Source: GCA-2746605 sp963710615 (GTDB lineage Bacteria > Bacteroidota > Ignavibacteria > Ignavibacteriales > Melioribacteraceae). Taken from it: a stretch of 64,000 nt of DNA. Positions 26,285 through 34,980 of this stretch are shown here, piece after piece (the first letter of the stretch is position 1; the number at the start of each line of letters is the position of its first letter). The stretch spans positions 1 through 64,000 of the forward strand of contig CAVQBF010000008.1 of assembly GCA_963710615.1 (NCBI GenBank). The letters are read 5' to 3'. The notes beneath the pieces are model-generated. The model had not been told where the DNA came from. It worked only from the letters and a program-made list of their open reading frames with translations, and did not search any database. A program made the translations under genes and the position numbers.

Positions 26285-26476
26285 ATGGAAAATTATATTC
26301 AAAATCCAATTTCACACCAAGACTGGAACCCTGAAATGGGTGATTTTTTCAGTAAACGAGTTTATGAGGAGGACAGAAATTTTGAAAAAAAACAAATGAG
26401 AAAAAAAATTCTTGTTAGTGGACTAATATCAATTCATATGATTATGCTTGCTTTTGTTTTCTTCTATTTTTCATAA
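26285..26476 (+). CDS. Small tail-anchored membrane protein, unknown function
   Basis: A 63-residue protein with a good ribosome site (TTTGGAGAGAG) before ATG 26285. The first 40 residues are polar and charged (ISHQDWNPEMGDFFSKRVYEE) and the last 20 form one hydrophobic helix (ILVSGLISIHMIMLAFVFFY). This gives a tail-anchored topology with the N-terminus in the cytoplasm. No family is recognised. It stands alone, followed by an inverted repeat. Confidence 0.6.
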   Translation: MENYIQNPISHQDWNPEMGDFFSKRVYEEDRNFEKKQMRKKILVSGLISIHMIMLAFVFFYFS

Positions 26477-26502
26477 ATTTTCTTATCACTTACAAATTAT
26501 GT

Positions 26503-26534
26503 CTAACCGTTTTTTATATCAAAAAAGCGGTTAG
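26503..26534 (+). terminator. Strong hairpin after the small membrane gene
   Basis: CTAACCG TTTTTT (26503-26515) faces AAAAAA G CGGTTAG (26521-26534), giving a stem of about 13 base pairs with a 5-base loop. There is no T-run after it on the plus strand, so it is a terminator-like or regulatory hairpin. A related CCGGTTA/TAACCG pair lies at 26678-26699 just before etfB. Confidence 0.5.
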
Positions 26535-26677
26535 AATCCCCAATCCCTTATTGGAATAAAAATAATAGATAACTAATCTCTAAATTTCATATCCAATTTT
26601 TTAGATTTTTTAAAAGACTATTTGTATCTTACAGAATTAGACTTAATATTTAATTTTAAATTAATAACTGTTTATAC

Positions 26678-26699
26678 CGGTTAAATAATTAGCTAACCG
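26678..26699. repeat. Inverted repeat in the etfB leader region
   Basis: CCGGTTA (26678-26684) faces TAACCG (26694-26699) 45 bases upstream of etfB. It shares the CGGTTA core with the hairpin at 26503-26534 and might be an operator. No regulator is assigned. Confidence 0.35.
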
Positions 26700-26743
26700 T
26701 GTAAAATAAAATTTTCAAATTAACATGTTTATACGGAGGAATT

Positions 26744-27490
26744 ATGAAAATTGCTGTATGCGTTAGTCACGTCCCCGACACAGCTTCTAAAATTAAAATT
26801 GGAGGAGATAATAAATCAATTGACCCTACAGATGTTACATATATAATTAATCCTTATGATGAATTTGCTATTGAAGAAGCCTTAAAGACAAAAGAGAAAA
26901 TAGGCGGAGAAGTTGTAGCAATTAGTCTTGGCGGTGATGCCAACAAGGATAGTATTAGAAAAGCACTTGCTATGGGAGCTGATTCCGGAGTATTATTGAA
27001 AGATGATGGCTTCAGAGATTCGTCTAGTCTTTCTCACGCACTTGCGGAAGAAATTAAAGCACAAGGCGCTGAGCTGGTTTTTATGGGAAAACAATCAGTT
27101 GATTATGATAACTCAATTACCGGTCAATTGACAGCGGAAATGTTAGAATATAATTGTGTTAGTGTTGTAGTTGGTTTTAATATTGATGATAATCAGATTA
27201 CTGCCGAACGTGAAATAGAAGGAGGAAAGGAAGTTGTTGTTACCTCTTTACCTGCTGTAATTACTACTCAAAAAGGACTTAATGAACCAAGATATGCTTC
27301 TTTAAAGGGAATAATGGCAGCTAAACGAAAAACTATTGAAGAAAAAATTGCAGCTTCTTCAAATAACAAAATTGAGATTGTTGAAATGAAAAAACCTCAG
27401 GGTAAACAGGCCGGTAAAATTATTGGGAACGATGCAAGCGCTGTGCCGGAATTAGTCAGATTGTTAAAAGAAGAAGCAAAAGTAATATAG
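26744..27490 (+). CDS. etfB: Electron transfer flavoprotein subunit beta
   Basis: A 248-residue EtfB with ribosome site GGAGG before ATG 26744. Family features are MKIAVCVSHVPDTASKIK at the start, NPYDEFAIEEALKTKEK, GADSGVLLKDD, and the signature VGFNIDDNQITAEREIEGGKEVV with LPAVITTQKGLNEPRYASL. With EtfA it forms a heterodimer carrying FAD (and AMP in this subunit) that accepts electrons from acyl-CoA dehydrogenases and passes them to the quinone pool or other acceptors. It is 9 bases upstream of etfA. The acyl-CoA dehydrogenase at 45096 is a likely partner by function, not by linkage. Confidence 0.95.
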   Translation: MKIAVCVSHVPDTASKIKIGGDNKSIDPTDVTYIINPYDEFAIEEALKTKEKIGGEVVAISLGGDANKDSIRKALAMGADSGVLLKDDGFRDSSSLSHALAEEIKAQGAELVFMGKQSVDYDNSITGQLTAEMLEYNCVSVVVGFNIDDNQITAEREIEGGKEVVVTSLPAVITTQKGLNEPRYASLKGIMAAKRKTIEEKIAASSNNKIEIVEMKKPQGKQAGKIIGNDASAVPELVRLLKEEAKVI

Positions 27491-27499
27491 GAGAATATT

Positions 27500-28459
27500 A
27501 TGGCAAATAAAATTTTAGTTGTTCTAGAACAAAGGGATGATCAATTAAAGAAAGTTTCTTTTGAGGCTGCAAAAGCGGGTTCAGATTTAGCAAAAAAACT
27601 TGGATGTGAAGTTGAGGCAGTAGTTGTTGGTAATAATATTCCAGATTCAAAAGCAGTCGGTGGATATGGTATTTTGAAGGTTACTGTTTTGAAAAATTCC
27701 AATTTTGTGCAATATTCATCTTCCGGTTATGCATCTGCAATCGAAGATTTTTCTAAAGAGTCCGGAGCTGACATTTTATTATTTGGAAATACTGCGATGG
27801 GCAAAGATTTAGCCCCAAAAGTTTCTGTTAAATTAGGTGCCGGAATTGCAATGGATTCGGTTGCATTAGAGGTTATGGAAGGTAATGTTTTAGCGACACG
27901 ACCAATATATGCAGGTAAGGCTCTAATAGATGTTAAAATAAATTCTGAAATCAAAGTTTTTACTATTCGTCCAAATGTTTTTAGTCCGGGAGAATCATCC
28001 GGTGTTGAAGCTGAAGTAATCGAAAAAACAATCGAAACTCCGGATCTATCTTATAAAGTTATAGAAGTAAAAAAGGCAGAGGGTAAACTTGATGTTGCCG
28101 AGGCATCAATTATTGTTTCCGGCGGAAGAGGTTTAAAAGAACCCGAAAGTTTTAAACTTGTTGAAGATCTTGCAGAAGTCCTTGGAGCCGCGGTTGGTGC
28201 TTCCCGAGCTGTTGTAGACGCCGGCTGGAGACCTCATGCTGAACAGGTTGGACAAACGGGTAAAACTGTTTCCCCTAATTTATATATAGCTCTCGGTATT
28301 TCGGGGGCAATTCAACATATAGCCGGTATGCGTTCTTCAAAATATATTGTTGCTATAAACAAAGATGCTGACGCACCAATTTTTCAGATAGCAGATTATG
28401 GAATTTCCGGTGATGTTTTTGAAGTTGTTCCGGCTTTGATTGAAGAATTAAAAAAATAG
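27500..28459 (+). CDS. etfA: Electron transfer flavoprotein subunit alpha
   Basis: A 319-residue EtfA. The N-terminal domain (ILVVLEQRDDQLKKVSFEA) is followed by the FAD-binding C-terminal domain with VSGGRGLKEPESFKLVEDLA, VGASRAVVDAGWRPHAEQVGQTG, LYIALGISGAIQHIAGM and AINKDADAPIFQIADYG, all standard EtfA motifs. It starts 9 bases after etfB behind AGGAGAA, so the two form an operon. It ends just before a perfect palindrome at 28469-28499 that separates it from a convergent gene. Confidence 0.95.
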   Translation: MANKILVVLEQRDDQLKKVSFEAAKAGSDLAKKLGCEVEAVVVGNNIPDSKAVGGYGILKVTVLKNSNFVQYSSSGYASAIEDFSKESGADILLFGNTAMGKDLAPKVSVKLGAGIAMDSVALEVMEGNVLATRPIYAGKALIDVKINSEIKVFTIRPNVFSPGESSGVEAEVIEKTIETPDLSYKVIEVKKAEGKLDVAEASIIVSGGRGLKEPESFKLVEDLAEVLGAAVGASRAVVDAGWRPHAEQVGQTGKTVSPNLYIALGISGAIQHIAGMRSSKYIVAINKDADAPIFQIADYGISGDVFEVVPALIEELKK

Positions 28460-28468
28460 CTTGCAACA

Positions 28469-28499
28469 AACCTCGGAGGTTTTGAAAACCTCCGAGGTT
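28469..28499. repeat. Perfect 31-base inverted repeat between convergent genes (CCTCCGAGG family)
   Basis: AACCTCGGAGGTTTT (28469-28483) and AAAACCTCCGAGGTT (28485-28499) are exact reverse complements with one base between. The arm sequence is the same AACCTCGGAGGTTT found after the two L-domain genes. It probably works as a bidirectional terminator for etfA and the exonuclease gene, but identical arms at distant loci suggest a dispersed repeat. Confidence 0.75.
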
Positions 28500-28546
28500 G
28501 CTTAGTATAAATTGGCGAAAAGTAAAACTTGATTTGTCTTACTTTC

Positions 28547-29233
28547 TTAAATATTAATAAACTCATCCCAAATTTTATATAATTCATAAGTAGCTTTAAT
28601 GTCTTCACCACAATAAACTGCAATATCTTTAACTTTTCCGGCTTTATACAATTCTTTAACCTCCATTCCAGAAATACCCTTGGATTTTGGAGAAGTAATC
28701 CCAAATGCATGGCAGTAAAAATCTAAATTAAATTTTCTGGTAATTCCATAAAATGTAAATTGGTCAAGTAAATCAATGTGATTAGTTATGTTATATCTGT
28801 TATGGATTAAGTTAACAGATGGTTTGACTCCAAGAATTGCTGAACGAAGCATTAAAAAGGGGATGTCAAAATTTCTTCCATTGAAAGTTATTACTTTATC
28901 GGTTTGGGAGATAAATTTCCAGAATAGCTTCAAAATTTCAATTTCACTGTTACCCTTATATGTTATTTTCTTTTCTTCCACTTTCCATTCTTCATCTGCT
29001 TCGCTCTTGAATAAGACCAATGATCCTTCTGTTTCGGTGTTCAGTAAACCAATTGAGATCAGATTTGCAGTAAATGGATAAAGACTTAAATAACGTTCAG
29101 TTTCCTCTCTTTTTTCTTGTTTAACTTTGGGGTTATCTTCCTTTTCGGCATAGCGCAAGAGAAATTCTTGCTGAGACGATGAAAGATTTTCTAATTCAAA
29201 ACCAACTGTTTCGATATCGAGTATAATTCCCAT
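28547..29233 (-). CDS. Ribonuclease H-like 3'-5' exonuclease (PolB-type DnaQ-like)
   Basis: A 228-residue protein with DEDD exonuclease motifs: ILDIET (Asp6, Glu8), TFNGRNFDIPFLMLRSAIL (about 115-133), and YCGEDIKATYELY near the end (about 205-217), placing it in the predicted 3'-5' exonuclease group related to the DNA polymerase B proofreading domain. It has no polymerase domain. It probably trims single-stranded DNA or RNA ends in the cytoplasm. It is the last gene of the long minus-strand cluster, 35 bases after the thioesterase gene. Confidence 0.85.
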   Translation of the reverse strand: MGIILDIETVGFELENLSSSQQEFLLRYAEKEDNPKVKQEKREETERYLSLYPFTANLISIGLLNTETEGSLVLFKSEADEEWKVEEKKITYKGNSEIEILKLFWKFISQTDKVITFNGRNFDIPFLMLRSAILGVKPSVNLIHNRYNITNHIDLLDQFTFYGITRKFNLDFYCHAFGITSPKSKGISGMEVKELYKAGKVKDIAVYCGEDIKATYELYKIWDEFINI

Positions 29234-29268
29234 TTCTCCCTCTTAAGTTTATTAGGAATTCAAATTAA

Positions 29269-29700
29269 CTATACCCCCTCAAAATCTAAGACAGCTCTGT
29301 GAAATTCCTCCGGTAATGGCTGACTTTCTTTAGTCACTTTATTTATATGGACTAAAACTCCTCCCCCTTTAGCAATATCCTTATTATCACTTGCGCGGTA
29401 TATAAAATGCTCAAATGAAAAACTACTTTTTGATACTTTATTTATTTTTGTATAAACAGTGAGTTCATCATCAAGATAAGAAGAATTAATATAGTCAATT
29501 TCATTGTGAGCCATTATAACAAAAGATTCCTTTACTAAAAATTCACTAAAATTATATTTTTTACTAAGATCTTGTAGATACTTAATGCGGGCATCTTCAA
29601 AAAAGTTAAAGTAAACCGCATTATTACAAACACCCAACATATCAACTTCGTGAAATCTCACAATTTCTGTAATCTTATGTTTAAAATTATCAATATTCAT
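29269..29700 (-). CDS. YbgC/4HBT-family acyl-CoA thioesterase
   Basis: A 143-residue hot-dog-fold protein. The signature VDMLGVCNNAVYFNFFEDAR (residues about 19-38) holds the catalytic Asp and the N-Y-F-E region of the 4-hydroxybenzoyl-CoA thioesterase family. Later segments (IMAHNEIDYINSSYLDDELTVYTKI) complete the fold. The usual reaction is hydrolysis of acyl-CoA to free acid and CoA. The physiological substrate cannot be told. It lies 21 bases downstream of the threonine aldolase gene in the same operon. Confidence 0.85.
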   Translation of the reverse strand: MNIDNFKHKITEIVRFHEVDMLGVCNNAVYFNFFEDARIKYLQDLSKKYNFSEFLVKESFVIMAHNEIDYINSSYLDDELTVYTKINKVSKSSFSFEHFIYRASDNKDIAKGGGVLVHINKVTKESQPLPEEFHRAVLDFEGV

Positions 29701-29721
29701 TACATTAAAATAATTACTTTA

Positions 29722-30744
29722 CTAATTAAATACTTTCGACAAAATATTGCATGCTCTACTAACGTCATCAAAACTTACATCCATATGAGTAACTGCGCGT
29801 AGAGTTCCAACTTGACCAACGGAAAGAAGCAGGCCATTATCTTCACATTTTTGAAGTGCTTCTTCAACAGAAATATTTTTAGGTTTGAATATCAAAATAT
29901 TAGTTTGAACATTATCCAGATTAATTTCAAACATTCCAGTTTTATAAATATGTCTTGATAAAATTTTAGCTTTTTCGTGATCTTCAGAAAGTCGTGAAAT
30001 ATTATTCTTAACAGCATACAAACCTGCTGCGGCTAAAATCCCAACTTGTCTCATTCCGCCGCCCCAACCTTTTCTTACTCTGAAAGCTTCATTTATAAAA
30101 TCTTTTGAACCTGCAATTACTGAACCAACCGGTGCTCCAAGCCCTTTTGACAGACATACAGAAACTGAATCAAAGTGTGAACAATATTCGTTCAATGAAA
30201 CTCCGGATGCCACTGAGGCATTCCAAAGTCTTGCACCGTCAAGATGAAATTTGAGATTAAATTGGTTTGCAACATTTTTTAATTCGGCAATTCTTTCATT
30301 ACTGTAAATCGTTCCCCCAGCCCTATTATGTGTATTTTCAACTTCCAAAACTCTAGATGTTGGCATATAATATGCACTTGTTGGTCTTACCAATGGCTTA
30401 ACAGATTCTGGATCAATTATCCCATTTTCTCCTCTAACGGGATAAAGCTGCAACCCACTTAAAACAGCTGGTGAACCTGACTCATATTGAAATATATGCG
30501 CATCGGCTTCACAAATTACTTCATCTCCAGGTTGAGTATGAACGTTAAGACATATTTGGTTACCCATAACTCCACTTGGAACAAATAGAGCTGATTCTTT
30601 ACCAAGTAACTCAGCAGTGTACTCCTCAAGTTTATTTACTGTTGGATCTTCTTTATAAACATCATCACCAACTTCAGCATTGTACATTGCTTTTCTCATC
30701 TCATCAGATGGCTTGGTAACTGTGTCGCTTCTTAAATCAATCAT
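29722..30744 (-). CDS. ltaE: Low-specificity L-threonine aldolase
   Basis: A 340-residue PLP enzyme cleaving L-threonine or allo-threonine to glycine and acetaldehyde. It begins MIDLRSDTVTKPSDEMRKAM, the family hallmark, and contains DDVYKEDPTVNKLEE, HLDGARLWNASVA (PLP-binding Asp) and the Schiff-base lysine in VSVCLSKGLGAPVGSV (about residue 200). Length and ends are normal. It lies 30 bases downstream of lnt and 21 bases upstream of the thioesterase gene, so it is part of the same minus-strand transcription unit. Confidence 0.94.
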   Translation of the reverse strand: MIDLRSDTVTKPSDEMRKAMYNAEVGDDVYKEDPTVNKLEEYTAELLGKESALFVPSGVMGNQICLNVHTQPGDEVICEADAHIFQYESGSPAVLSGLQLYPVRGENGIIDPESVKPLVRPTSAYYMPTSRVLEVENTHNRAGGTIYSNERIAELKNVANQFNLKFHLDGARLWNASVASGVSLNEYCSHFDSVSVCLSKGLGAPVGSVIAGSKDFINEAFRVRKGWGGGMRQVGILAAAGLYAVKNNISRLSEDHEKAKILSRHIYKTGMFEINLDNVQTNILIFKPKNISVEEALQKCEDNGLLLSVGQVGTLRAVTHMDVSFDDVSRACNILSKVFN

Positions 30745-30774
30745 AATTATATAACTTTAATCAATATTAATGGT

Positions 30775-32421
30775 CTATAGTTTCTTAATTGTCATTCCCG
30801 ATTTTTTAAAAACAAAAATTATTAGCACAATAATGCTTATAAAAATACTAATATATGGAAACAGTATTGGATACTTTGTAAAAAATGTCATATCATTTCT
30901 TAATTCAACATCTCCAACTATTACATTTCTTGTGAACATTTCAGTTTCTATCTCTGTAATTCCTAAAGGATTTACAATACAGCTTATTCCGCCATTGGCA
31001 GCTCGGACCAAACTTCTTCTATTTTCAACGGCACGTAACACTTGCATTTCCTTATGCTGATATGGACCGCTTGAATTTCCATACCAACTATCATTCGTTA
31101 CGACCGCTATAAACTCAGCACCTCTCTCTACAAAAGCCGATATAAAATCGGGATAAATTGCCTCAATACAGATTACTCCGCCAATACCAATTTCTTTTTC
31201 ATGCTTATTGAGATAATTGAACACGACAGTATCTTGTCCGGTGTTCCAACTTGATATTCCAACGTTCCATTTGATCCATTTACCTAATACCGGGAACACA
31301 TCTACAAGAGGTACTTTTTCTCCAAATGGAACAAGTTTTATTTTTCCATATTGTCCAACTTTATTATTTGGCTTAAAAAATAGGATGGAATTATATGAGG
31401 TATAAACTGCATTACTGTTTTTTAATGGTTTAGCTTCTTCCGGTGCTGTTTCGGGATTGAAAAAATATTCAGCATGAGGCATGCCGGTCATTAGTGATAT
31501 ATTAAAGCTATCTACAAAATTTTGAATTCTTTTAGTTTCATTTTGATACCTTTCCGTCAATAAGTAAACTGGTAATGCAGTTTCCGGCCAAATGATTAGT
31601 TCGGAACCTTGATTAATAGCTTTGAGAGACATTTTTTCATATAGATCGATCTGTGCATCAAGATTTCCAATTTCCCATTTCTTATTTGGGTTTAAATTAG
31701 GCTGTATTAAACCTACACGGATTTTTGAATTACTTTCTTCATAACTACTTATTTTGTAAACGCCATAAACAATTGGTAAAGTGATTATCAAAATAAAAAC
31801 TGATGCAAGTTTCACATTGAGCTTATTATCTTTAAAAGATTTCCAGCTCAAATAAGCAAAAATATTTGCATATAAGATAAGTATTGTTAAACCATAACTG
31901 CCTATTATATCAGATATCTGAATATAGCTTGTAAAATAAGGAAGACCATTGCTTAAAGAAAGCCAAGGGAATTTAAAGTCAGTAATAGAATAGATAAATT
32001 CGTAAAAAAGCCAAAACCATGGGAGCAAAAACAATGCTGTTCCTTTAGCTAAACTCTTGCGCGCAAAATAATATAGTGTTGAAGGGATAAGAAATACAAT
32101 CGGATTAAAAAACATTAACACTGAGCCGGCGATCATTAAAAACGGATCCGCATCCGGCGTCCAGCTTCCTACCCAATATAATGTTATAAGATTAAAGAAA
32201 AAGATTGTGAAGTATGTAAATCTATTTATCTCAGCAAGAGTTTCACGCTTTTCTATTACAATTAAATAGGGGATTAAACCTACAAACAATAAATAGGGAA
32301 GTGGAATTGGAGGAAATGAAAGACCAAGCATAATACCGGAGATTAATCCTAGCAGTAATTCTTTTCTGTTTTCTTTCTTTTCTGTTGCAGTTTTATAGGA
32401 CTTAAATATTTTTATGAACAT
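30775..32421 (-). CDS. lnt: Apolipoprotein N-acyltransferase
   Basis: A 548-residue inner-membrane enzyme that adds the third acyl chain to the N-terminal cysteine of lipoproteins. About six N-terminal transmembrane helices (residues 25-225) precede a nitrilase-like periplasmic domain with the catalytic Glu in LIIWPETALP, Lys in LVPFGEKVPL, and Cys in GGVICIEAIYPDF, plus a final membrane helix. The start overlaps the DedA gene by 20 bases, so translation is coupled. The window encodes several lipoproteins (10477, 12356, 51044) that would be its substrates. Confidence 0.94.
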   Translation of the reverse strand: MFIKIFKSYKTATEKKENRKELLLGLISGIMLGLSFPPIPLPYLLFVGLIPYLIVIEKRETLAEINRFTYFTIFFFNLITLYWVGSWTPDADPFLMIAGSVLMFFNPIVFLIPSTLYYFARKSLAKGTALFLLPWFWLFYEFIYSITDFKFPWLSLSNGLPYFTSYIQISDIIGSYGLTILILYANIFAYLSWKSFKDNKLNVKLASVFILIITLPIVYGVYKISSYEESNSKIRVGLIQPNLNPNKKWEIGNLDAQIDLYEKMSLKAINQGSELIIWPETALPVYLLTERYQNETKRIQNFVDSFNISLMTGMPHAEYFFNPETAPEEAKPLKNSNAVYTSYNSILFFKPNNKVGQYGKIKLVPFGEKVPLVDVFPVLGKWIKWNVGISSWNTGQDTVVFNYLNKHEKEIGIGGVICIEAIYPDFISAFVERGAEFIAVVTNDSWYGNSSGPYQHKEMQVLRAVENRRSLVRAANGGISCIVNPLGITEIETEMFTRNVIVGDVELRNDMTFFTKYPILFPYISIFISIIVLIIFVFKKSGMTIKKL

Positions 32422-33021
32422 TTTTTTTCTTCTTAAAATAATATCTAACTGCTAAAATAATTAGAACAATAACTGTTAGGGCAACAACAACATTAGAATA
32501 TGTGGTTAAATAATAATCAATCAGTTCAACATTATTACCAAGCATCATTCCAAGCTCAATTATTATTACATTCCATAAAAACGCGCTAATTAATGCAAAT
32601 ACAAAAGTTTTGATAACATTAAGTTCATGCACACCAGAGAAAAAACTGATTACTGATCTGGTACCAGGCAAAAATCTATTTGCAAGCACAATCCAGTAAC
32701 CATATTTGGCAAACCAAAGATCTGTTTTATGAAGTGCGTCTTGATTAATAAATTTTAGTTTCTCTGTTCGTAAAACTTTCTCACTCAAGAAAAAACCGAC
32801 ATAGTACATTAAAATAAAACCAAGTGCACTGCCAATACTTGTGATCAGTAAAACAGGTAAGAATCCCAAACCATTTGAAGCAATGAGAGAGGCACCAACT
32901 ACTACAATAACATCGCTGGGAGATGGGGGAAAATATTTTCAATAAATGCAAAAAAGAAAAGAATAATATAAATCCATGTATTATTCAGAGAACCGATGTA
33001 AAGAAGTATTTCCTCAAGCAT
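32402..33021 (-). CDS. DedA-family inner-membrane protein, with a single-base frameshift
   Basis: A DedA/SNARE-associated family protein of about 206 residues once the frame is joined. ATG 33021 overlaps the ispF stop in a TAATG arrangement. The N-terminal part reads MLEEILLYIGSLNNTWIY, then FFAFIENIFP. At a run of five G (plus strand 32925-32929) the frame is lost, and adding one G restores FPPSPSDVIVVVGASLIA. The C-terminal part (LSEKVLRTEKLKFINQD, NRFLPGTRSVISFFSGVHE) is intact. The family includes undecaprenyl-phosphate and phospholipid flippases. A homopolymer consensus error is the likely cause of the break. Confidence 0.88.
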
Positions 33022-33509
33022 TAATTTTCCGAATTAGAAAATATTAAAACTGTAGCAAAGGCTTTTGCGCCTTCTTCTAATCCAACAAAACCCAATTGCT
33101 CAGAAGTTGTAGCTTTTACTGAGATTTGATCAGCATCGATATTAAGAATTCTAGCAATACTTTCTCTAATCGGTAAAATATAATTTTTTAATTTCGGTCT
33201 CTCCATTACAACAGTTGAATCAATATTACTGACTGTGTAACCTCTCTCAATGATCAAATCATTTACTTTAGACAAAAGAATTTTACTATCTATACCTTTA
33301 TAATTAGGATCTGTATCCGGGAAATGCTTCCCAATGTCGCCTAAAGCTAATGCCCCAAGAAGTGCGTCACAAATTGCATGAAGCAAAACATCTGCATCGG
33401 AGTGCCCCTTTAATCCTTTTTCAAAAGGCACTTCAATTCCGCCAAGCATCAATTTACGATTAAATGCAAAAGCATGCACGTCGTAGCCAAAACCAGTTCT
33501 AATTTTCAT
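33021..33509 (-). CDS. ispF: 2-C-methyl-D-erythritol 2,4-cyclodiphosphate synthase
   Basis: A 162-residue enzyme of the MEP isoprenoid pathway, forming the cyclic diphosphate from CDP-ME-2P. It has RTGFGYDVHAF (metal ligands Asp and His), GGIEVPFEKGLKGHSDADVLLHAICDALLGA (third His ligand) split here only for reading, DIGKHFPDTDP and the C-terminal ATTSEQLGFVG, all diagnostic. Length is typical. It shares one base with the acyP stop and one with the DedA start, so all three are translationally coupled. The partner ispD is not in the window. Confidence 0.96.
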   Translation of the reverse strand: MKIRTGFGYDVHAFAFNRKLMLGGIEVPFEKGLKGHSDADVLLHAICDALLGALALGDIGKHFPDTDPNYKGIDSKILLSKVNDLIIERGYTVSNIDSTVVMERPKLKNYILPIRESIARILNIDADQISVKATTSEQLGFVGLEEGAKAFATVLIFSNSEN

Positions 33510-33784
33510 TAATACCTTCTGACTTCAAAATTTGAAAATTCACCTACAAAACTTCTCCATGCAATTTTAATATCTCTGACATCAGAATGCATGGGTCCAA
33601 TTTTCATATAATTAAATAACATTTCAATCTTAAGTTTCTCACCTTCAACCACCGTCAGCACTGTTCCATCCATTTGATTTTTAACGTAACCCATCAATTC
33701 AAGCTCATGTGCTTTTCTTAACACATAATATCTAAATCCTACACCTTGGACCAGTCCTTTAACAATTATTTCTGCTCGTTCCAT
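33509..33784 (-). CDS. acyP: Acylphosphatase
   Basis: A 91-residue acylphosphatase that hydrolyses acyl phosphates. The signature VKGLVQGVGFRYYV carries the catalytic Arg, and GYVKNQMDGTVLTVVEG carries the catalytic Asn. Length matches the family (about 90 aa). Its stop overlaps the ispF start by one base (TAATG), so the pair is coupled. Its role next to ispF is not understood. Confidence 0.95.
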   Translation of the reverse strand: MERAEIIVKGLVQGVGFRYYVLRKAHELELMGYVKNQMDGTVLTVVEGEKLKIEMLFNYMKIGPMHSDVRDIKIAWRSFVGEFSNFEVRRY

Positions 33785-33858
33785 TTTAACTTATTTCTTG
33801 AACATGATCAATTTATTTGATTTGAAATTTTTATTAAAAGCTATCTTATCAATGTTCA

Positions 33859-34773
33859 TTATTTCTCAACAAATAAATTTTCATAAAGCTCAGAGACAAG
33901 CAACCCCATCATAATCAAACTGGCACCGATGTACCCAAAATTAGTTATTTTTTCTCCTAATATAAAGAACGCAAATAGAGCTGCAAAAATCGGTTCAAAA
34001 GAAAAAATAATTCCCGCCTTTGCAGGTGTAACATTTTTCTGATATTTTGTCTGCAGTGCGGTTGTTATCAATGTAGCAAATATCGAAGTATAGAATATTG
34101 CCCAGACTAAATTATTCGTCAAATCAAACTTGAATGGCTCAAGATTTGTTTCAGTAAATACAAGTAAAAATATTATTGAGAGAAATGCCGTGGTAATTAT
34201 TTGTAGAAATAAAAGTGTCCAAAAATCATAAAGTGAAGTTTCTATATCAAGATAAATAATATAAAGAGCAAAGAACAAAGCACAAATCAATGTTAATCCT
34301 TCACCTAAGTTAAAATTGCTTCCTAAGTCTGATAATAAACTGAATAGAGAACTTCCTCCGCTTGAAAGGAATGCAATCCCTAGCATGACTAGAATAGTTC
34401 CAATTATAACACCTTTTGTGGGGGCTTTCTTCTCTATTATTATTTGAAGTAATGGTACAATTATTACTGCCGTACCTGTTAGAAATCCCGACTTTGTCGC
34501 AGAGGTAAATTTTAGTCCAACCGTCTGAGTTGCAAAACCCATAAAAAGTAATATTCCCAGTAAAATTCCGGCACGTAAATTTTGTTTGTTAAATTTTTTG
34601 CTCCGCACAAAAGGGAGAAGAATTGCAGCGGCAATTAAAAATCGGATTGCAATAAAAGCCATCGACGAAACATCATTTAAGGCTTCTTTAACTATTACAA
34701 AGGTTGCGCCCCAAAGAAATGTTACTAAAATTAATATTGCTTCTGATTTGTATTTTAAATTTTGAGATTTCAT
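33859..34773 (-). CDS. EamA/DMT-family transporter
   Basis: A membrane protein of about 304 residues with ten predicted helices made of two EamA repeats: the first begins AILILVTFLWGATFVIVKEAL and the second includes ALFFALYIIYLDIET and IIFSFEPIFAALFAFFILGE, the motif typical of the drug/metabolite transporter superfamily. ATG 34773 matches family starts; the frame extends 16 codons further upstream. The family exports small metabolites or amino acids, and the substrate is unknown. It lies 74 bases upstream of acyP and could open the operon. Confidence 0.88.
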   Translation of the reverse strand: MKSQNLKYKSEAILILVTFLWGATFVIVKEALNDVSSMAFIAIRFLIAAAILLPFVRSKKFNKQNLRAGILLGILLFMGFATQTVGLKFTSATKSGFLTGTAVIIVPLLQIIIEKKAPTKGVIIGTILVMLGIAFLSSGGSSLFSLLSDLGSNFNLGEGLTLICALFFALYIIYLDIETSLYDFWTLLFLQIITTAFLSIIFLLVFTETNLEPFKFDLTNNLVWAIFYTSIFATLITTALQTKYQKNVTPAKAGIIFSFEPIFAALFAFFILGEKITNFGYIGASLIMMGLLVSELYENLFVEK

Positions 34774-34980
34774 AATAAGAAGAATAGAAGCACTGATTTT
34801 TATGATTTTTTTAAGATTCAATTCATTATTTTGCTTGCAACGTTTCCCTGATAATATTATTTGAGACTAGATTTTTGGGGAAGAATAATTTTCTAATTAA
34901 ATTAGTCTCAAGATTCTCACGTAGTTTCAAAAAACAAAACTACTAAGAATGAAAAATTTACAATTTAGACTAAAAATATA

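Noticed and set aside
28396..28710. 104-codon minus-strand frame covering the palindrome and exonuclease end
   Set aside because: It crosses the terminator-like palindrome and overlaps etfA antisense. The exonuclease frame has clear DEDD motifs instead.
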